Shown one piece after another: positions 7,052 to 10,631 of a stretch of 10,631 nt of DNA. Position numbers and translations under genes: made by a program. Numbering within the stretch: position 1 is the stretch's first letter; each line of letters opens with the position of its first letter. The notes beneath the pieces were generated by a model that saw nothing but the letters and a program-made list of their open reading frames with translations, did no database searches and was not told where the DNA came from. Origin of the DNA: CALCKU01 sp964534845 (lineage in GTDB: Bacteria > Pseudomonadota > Alphaproteobacteria > Caulobacterales > Maricaulaceae); NCBI GenBank assembly GCA_964534845.1, contig CAZHPV010000079.1:1-10631 (forward strand), given 5' to 3'.

Positions 7052-8023
7052 ATGAGCACGAATATACTTCTACGTAATACGGCTATCTCTACAATAGCCA
7101 TTGCAGGGTTAGCTATTTCAGCCTGTGCAAATGGACAATCTAACTCTCGTTACGGCAATGTTTATGATTATGAGGGTGGGCAAAACTGCCAAACCGCAGC
7201 ATGCGGAGCCTCAAGCACACGCTATGGCGGTGGCTATGTCCAACAGGCTCCAATCCAGCAGCCCGTTTATCAGCAACCCGTCTATCAATATCAGCAAGCC
7301 CCCACCCAATATGTCCCTAACCAACCCGTTTATGTGGATTGCTCGGCGACTGGTACTTGCGGAAACACACATTCCGGAACTGTTTATAGCGCCGGTTCAA
7401 CCGTTTCTTCTTACGGGTCGGGTTCACCATCAACAACAACGTCTTACGGCTCAAGCGATAGCTATAGCACAGGATATAGCGCCCCAGCGGCCACAGCGAC
7501 TCCTGCGGATTGCCCTGCCGGTACAACTTACCAGTCTGACGGGTCTTGCTTGCAATCATCATCTGGCTCTAGCTATAGCGGCTCTTACTCAGGTACAAGC
7601 TCTTCTTATGGTAGCGGTGGTTCAACCGCCTATTCCGGCGCAAGCAGCTCGGGCGGAACCGCCCCTTGTCCAGCCGGTACGTCGCAACAAGCTGACGGAT
7701 CTTGCCTTCAGTCTTCGGGTACAACAGGGTTTAGCACCTCTACATCCAGCTTTGGAACCTCATCTGGCGCGTCCAGCTTTGGAACCTCTAGCTACGGGTC
7801 TTCTACCGCATCCTCCGGGTCTTATGGATCAGGCGAAACGGCAAATTGTCCCGCCGGTACAAGCAAACAGGTTGACGGGACATGCATGCAGGTTGGAAGC
7901 ACTTCGCCTTTCACCGGCTCATCAGCCACAATCTTTTCAGGCGATGCGAGTTCCAACTCGTCTTATGGCAGCTTTAACAATGGCGGATACTCTGCCAATG
8001 ATTACCTCCCTATCCGGAAGTAA
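7052..8023 (+). CDS. Unrecognised Ser/Gly/Tyr-rich lipoprotein with three repeated Cys modules
   Basis: I do not recognise a family and assign no function. The 323-residue product begins with a signal peptide and lipobox ISAC, so Cys25 should be lipidated; there is no Asp at position +2, which is compatible with outer-membrane sorting. Residues 64-94 are Gln/Pro/Tyr-rich with a QQPVY repeat. Most of the rest is Ser/Gly/Thr/Tyr low-complexity sequence. Three modules of the form CPAGT-x2-Q-x-DG-[ST]-C-[LM]-Q start at residues 154, 206 and 266, spaced by 52 and 60 residues. Two further Cys pairs occur at 46/51 and 97/103, giving ten Cys besides the lipidated one, an even number that would suit five disulfides. 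It has the best ribosome binding site in the window and its own strong terminator, which suggests high expression as a surface or envelope structural protein. That role is inference. Confidence 0.85.
   Translation: MSTNILLRNTAISTIAIAGLAISACANGQSNSRYGNVYDYEGGQNCQTAACGASSTRYGGGYVQQAPIQQPVYQQPVYQYQQAPTQYVPNQPVYVDCSATGTCGNTHSGTVYSAGSTVSSYGSGSPSTTTSYGSSDSYSTGYSAPAATATPADCPAGTTYQSDGSCLQSSSGSSYSGSYSGTSSSYGSGGSTAYSGASSSGGTAPCPAGTSQQADGSCLQSSGTTGFSTSTSSFGTSSGASSFGTSSYGSSTASSGSYGSGETANCPAGTSKQVDGTCMQVGSTSPFTGSSATIFSGDASSNSSYGSFNNGGYSANDYLPIRK
7511..7897 (+). repeat. Three dispersed Cys-module repeats within the lipoprotein
   Basis: The modules lie at 7511-7561, 7667-7717 and 7847-7897. Each encodes 17 residues containing two Cys separated by 11 residues (CPAGTTYQSDGSC, CPAGTSQQADGSC, CPAGTSKQVDGTC). 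DNA identity is lower than protein identity, so the duplication is old and the protein pattern is kept. Confidence 0.9.
7745..7788 (+). repeat. 17-bp direct repeat, 27-bp period
   Basis: TCCAGCTTTGGAACCTC occurs at 7745-7761 and again, identically, at 7772-7788. It encodes SSFGTS twice in the low-complexity region between modules 2 and 3. Exact identity suggests a recent in-frame 27-bp duplication. Confidence 0.85.
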
Positions 8024-8047
8024 TCGAAACCCACACCTAAAACACAG

Positions 8048-8079
8048 ACCCGCCCGGTTCGCCGCGGCGGGTTTTCTTT
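8048..8079 (+). terminator. Strong intrinsic terminator with UUCG loop
   Basis: Arms ACCCGCC (8048-8054) and GGCGGGT (8066-8072) pair perfectly. An inner CGG-TTCG-CCG extends the stem to 10 bp around a UUCG loop, with one bulged C at 8065, and TTTTCTTT follows. It ends the lipoprotein transcript 24 nt after its stop and separates it from rpe. Confidence 0.9.
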
Positions 8080-8093
8080 ATGAATTTCATGGA

Positions 8094-8099
8094 TATGAT
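8094..8099 (+). promoter_or_regulatory. Possible -10 element for rpe
   Basis: TATGAT matches the -10 consensus at five of six positions. The strong terminator just upstream means rpe needs its own promoter in the 65 nt before its start. No good -35 is seen at 16-18 nt upstream, where the terminator T tract lies, so this is tentative. Confidence 0.3.
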
Positions 8100-8144
8100 A
8101 GCCACACGCTTGCACCAAAAGCCAAGCGCTGTTAGGTACATGCC

Positions 8145-8834
8145 ATGAACCAGACGACGCGCCAAAATATTCTTATTTCTCCCTCAATTCTATCGGCGGA
8201 CTTTGCGAATCTAGGCGCTGAAATCCGGGCGATTGACGAAGCAGGTGCCGACATGATCCACATTGATGTCATGGACGGCCATTATGTTCCAAATCTAACA
8301 ATCGGGCCGACGGTTTTAAAAGACCTAAAACCGCATTCCAAAAAACCCTTTGATGTCCACTTAATGATAAGCCCCGTTGATCCCTTAATTGAAAGCTTTG
8401 TTGAGGCCGGGGCGGATATTATTTCCGTACATCCCGATGCAGGGCCGCATTTACACAGAACATTACAAGCCATCAAATCGCACGGCATAAAAGCAGGTGT
8501 TGTTCTCAATCCCGCAACACCGATTGAAGTCCTGGATTATGTCATGGATAGTCTGGACCTTATACTGGTTATGAGTGTAAATCCCGGTTTTGGCGGGCAA
8601 AGTTTCATCATGTCACAAATTGACAAAATTGCCGCCCTTAGTAAGAAAATCAAGGCCAGCGGGCGGGAGATTATCCTAGAAGTGGACGGCGGTGTGAACC
8701 CTGTTACAGCCCAGCACTGTATCAAGGCCGGAGCAACCGCCCTTGTGGCTGGCAGTGCTGTCTTTAAAGGGGCTGGCACATATAGTGAAAATATCGCCGC
8801 CCTACGCGGTACCGCCGCATCAAGGGTTGCCTAA
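8145..8834 (+). CDS. rpe: Ribulose-phosphate 3-epimerase
   Basis: Rpe interconverts D-ribulose 5-phosphate and D-xylulose 5-phosphate in the pentose phosphate pathway, and in the Calvin cycle where present. The 229-residue TIM-barrel protein has the expected length. Visible family motifs are SPSILSADFANLG near the N-terminus; HIDVMDGHYVPN with metal ligands His39 and Asp41 and proton-transfer Asp41; FDVHLMI with His72; VNPGFGGQSF at about 145-154 (phosphate loop); and EVDGGV with catalytic Asp181. The start ATG is preceded by a short AGG at 8134-8136, 8 nt away, and the N-terminus matches the family. It is separated from the gene before by a terminator and lies 5 nt before the heparinase-like gene, with which it is probably cotranscribed. 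Confidence 0.97.
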   Translation: MNQTTRQNILISPSILSADFANLGAEIRAIDEAGADMIHIDVMDGHYVPNLTIGPTVLKDLKPHSKKPFDVHLMISPVDPLIESFVEAGADIISVHPDAGPHLHRTLQAIKSHGIKAGVVLNPATPIEVLDYVMDSLDLILVMSVNPGFGGQSFIMSQIDKIAALSKKIKASGREIILEVDGGVNPVTAQHCIKAGATALVAGSAVFKGAGTYSENIAALRGTAASRVA

Positions 8835-8839
8835 AGCCT

Positions 8840-10570
8840 ATGACGCGACGTGTCCCGATAACGTCGATTATGTCCGCAACACTTAAGCATGGATATAAAA
8901 ATCTATCCGCTGATTTGGGCAAGCCGGTACGATTTTTCACGCTTGGCAATAGCAAACCCAATATTTTCCACGATATTCGTCAAAAGACGGCCTATGGAGA
9001 CAAGGAAACCGGCCAAGCCTTATTGGGTGGCCTTTTTAATTATGGCGGGCAAAACCTCGATGTCGGCAAACAGGGCGACCCTTGGACTATTCCGGCTCCG
9101 TCTGAACGCTTCGCCCGTTGGTTACACCAATTTGATTGGCTCGACGACCTTATTTCCACGCAAGAAAAGTCTGCCCATATCAGAGCGCGTATGTTGGTGG
9201 ACCGCTGGATTGCTGTTTACGGGAAGTGGAACCGGTTTGCCTGGGACCCTGACATATTGGTGCATCGTCTTTATAACTGGCTCATTTTATGGTCACCCAG
9301 CCTGCAAATGGACAATCTTAGCGAAGCCGCGCAACTCCGGCGCAATGCGACTCTGCGCCAGCTCAAACGCTTAAAACAAGTATATTTCCAAACCCAGCCG
9401 GGATTGAACCGCCTCAAAGCCGCTAGCACTCTCACGCTCGGGGGCGCACGACTTCAAGAAAATTCCGAAAGCTATTTTACGCGCGGCCTAGACTGGCTTG
9501 ATGACGAAATCGAAACACAAATATTGCCCGACGGCGGACATATCAGCCGCTCGCCCACGCAATGTTTTGAAGTTTTGAAAATTTTACAAACAGTCGATAC
9601 ACTTTTGCAAGCCCGCGGTTTTGAGGGCTCCAGAGCCTTAAGTCGGGGAATTGACAGATTGCTGCCAGTTATTCCCTTCTTTATGACACGACAGGGTAGT
9701 CTGGCAGGGTTTAACGGCGGAGGCGAAGGCCCGGTCAAGCAAATTTCAAAGGTCGTAAAAAAGGCCAAGCTCAATAGCAAACCTTTCTCATATTGCCCGC
9801 ACACACACTACCAGCGTATTGAAAATAATGGAACCGTTCTGTTAGTGGATACTGGCACAAACCCACCCCGCCCATTTGATAGCGCTGCCCATTTGGCGCC
9901 CTTGGCGATTGATGTCTCAACCACAGCCGGTCGTTTATTTATCAATTGCGGCTGGAACGCCCAACAACCCGAACATTGGCGCCGTCCTATGCGCTCCACC
10001 GCGGCGCACTCGACTCTGTGCTTAAATGCCAAATCAGCAGGGGCGCTTATGAAACCGGGCTGGTTCAACACTGTATTACATAATGCCGTTCGGGACGAAT
10101 CCGGACCTGTTAATGTTTCCCGTAAGGAACAGGATAGCGGTGTCTGGCTGGAGGCCACACATGAAGGTTATAAAAAAACCACAGGGCTTGCCCATCGACG
10201 TAGACTCTATCTGTCTATTGACGGGCATGATCTACGCGGCGAGGACAGTTTAGCCGTCCCGCTGGGAGCCGCCCCGCTGACACGCGATGAAATTCCCTAT
10301 CAGATACGGTTTCATTTACATCCGTCGGTTAAGTTAACTCTCGCCCAAAATTTACAAAGCGCCCTGCTCATACAGCCCGGCAATGTTGGATGGCGCTTCC
10401 GAACCGATGGCGGCCCTCTCTCTATAGAAGCGTCGGTCTATCTGGGCGCCGGGTCACACCCCGTTAAAACCCAGCAATTGGTTATCTCCGGATTAGCCTT
10501 GGGCGATAGTGACGGAGAAACGCGCTCTAACCGTGTCAGGTGGTCATTAAAACGCCTCGATAGCGCATAA
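8840..10570 (+). CDS. Heparinase II/III family protein
   Basis: This 576-residue protein belongs to the short heparinase II/III-like group widespread in Alphaproteobacteria, often near rsmB, rpe or purH; the natural substrate is unknown, and an envelope or acidic polysaccharide is a guess. An N-terminal helical toroid spans about residues 50-300 (WLHQFDWLDDL, YNWLILW, LPDGGHISRSP). The C-terminal beta-sandwich covers about 310-570 (AAHLAPLAIDV with His351, FINCGW, TAAHSTL from 387, HRRRLYLSIDGHDLRGED, IRFHLHPSVKLTLAQ, GWRF, ESV-like EASVYLG). No signal peptide is evident at the chosen start, so it may act in the cytoplasm. An internal Met at 8870 is an alternative start; neither has a clear ribosome binding site, and 8840 lies 5 nt after rpe, which favours coupling. 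Family assignment is good; activity is uncertain. Confidence 0.88.
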   Translation: MTRRVPITSIMSATLKHGYKNLSADLGKPVRFFTLGNSKPNIFHDIRQKTAYGDKETGQALLGGLFNYGGQNLDVGKQGDPWTIPAPSERFARWLHQFDWLDDLISTQEKSAHIRARMLVDRWIAVYGKWNRFAWDPDILVHRLYNWLILWSPSLQMDNLSEAAQLRRNATLRQLKRLKQVYFQTQPGLNRLKAASTLTLGGARLQENSESYFTRGLDWLDDEIETQILPDGGHISRSPTQCFEVLKILQTVDTLLQARGFEGSRALSRGIDRLLPVIPFFMTRQGSLAGFNGGGEGPVKQISKVVKKAKLNSKPFSYCPHTHYQRIENNGTVLLVDTGTNPPRPFDSAAHLAPLAIDVSTTAGRLFINCGWNAQQPEHWRRPMRSTAAHSTLCLNAKSAGALMKPGWFNTVLHNAVRDESGPVNVSRKEQDSGVWLEATHEGYKKTTGLAHRRRLYLSIDGHDLRGEDSLAVPLGAAPLTRDEIPYQIRFHLHPSVKLTLAQNLQSALLIQPGNVGWRFRTDGGPLSIEASVYLGAGSHPVKTQQLVISGLALGDSDGETRSNRVRWSLKRLDSA

Positions 10571-10586
10571 ACTTGGCGCTTTTTTT
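10562..10586 (+). terminator. Terminator-like hairpin overlapping the heparinase gene stop
   Basis: AGCGC (10562-10566) pairs with GCGCT (10576-10580) around a 9-nt loop that holds the TAA stop codon, followed by six more T. The 5-bp GC-rich stem is short, but the T tract is good. The remaining 45 nt to the window end show only another T run at about 10617-10623. Confidence 0.6.
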
Positions 10587-10631
10587 AAAATTTCAACAAG
10601 AATAACGCCGGACATCTTTTTTTAACCCGCC

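Noticed and set aside
7125..8135. A 336-codon open frame overlapping the Ser/Gly-rich lipoprotein in another frame on the same strand, starting with GTG
   Set aside because: It arises from the low-complexity composition, has no ribosome binding site, runs through the strong terminator, and its product has no domain-like pattern. The other frame has a lipobox, Cys modules and a perfect ribosome binding site.

Overview
The window looks like the chromosome of an alphaproteobacterium with roughly even GC content. The evidence is the glnD-murJ-trpS order and the pairing of rpe with the short heparinase II/III-like protein found in that class. A placement near the Hyphomonadaceae/Maricaulales is only a guess. 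All genes lie on the plus strand. I see no mobile elements, CRISPR arrays, tRNA or rRNA genes, or signs of recent transfer.

Layout. Positions 1-3935 hold the 3' part of glnD (nitrogen-signal sensor, start outside the window) followed 2 nt later by murJ (lipid II flippase). After an 82-nt gap comes trpS (tryptophanyl-tRNA synthetase). One nucleotide after its stop lies a small lipoprotein with a complete PCu(A)C copper-binding motif and a Gly-Thr-Gly-Ser repeat tail. Next is rsmB (16S rRNA m5C967 methyltransferase), whose homologous N-terminus extends upstream of the only ordinary start codon available. After 74 nt with a small inverted repeat there is an unrecognised 323-residue lipoprotein. 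It is rich in Ser, Gly, Tyr and Gln, carries three Cys modules of the form CPAGT-x2-Q-x-DG-[ST]-C, has a very strong ribosome binding site, and is closed by a strong intrinsic terminator. Then come rpe (ribulose-5-phosphate 3-epimerase) and, 5 nt later, a heparinase II/III family protein. A second terminator-like hairpin overlaps the stop codon of that last gene.

Function together. Most of the window is housekeeping: nitrogen regulation, wall precursor export, tRNA charging, rRNA modification and the pentose phosphate pathway. The genes are grouped in short likely operons (glnD-murJ; trpS-PCuAC-rsmB; rpe-heparinase) rather than one pathway. The envelope theme is shared by MurJ, the two lipoproteins and probably the heparinase-like protein. 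I found no convincing new multi-gene system. The least explained items are the Cys-module lipoprotein, the rsmB start overlapping the repeat-bearing lipoprotein gene, and concerted changes at HD-domain positions of GlnD. No stretch longer than 300 bases lacks a gene.
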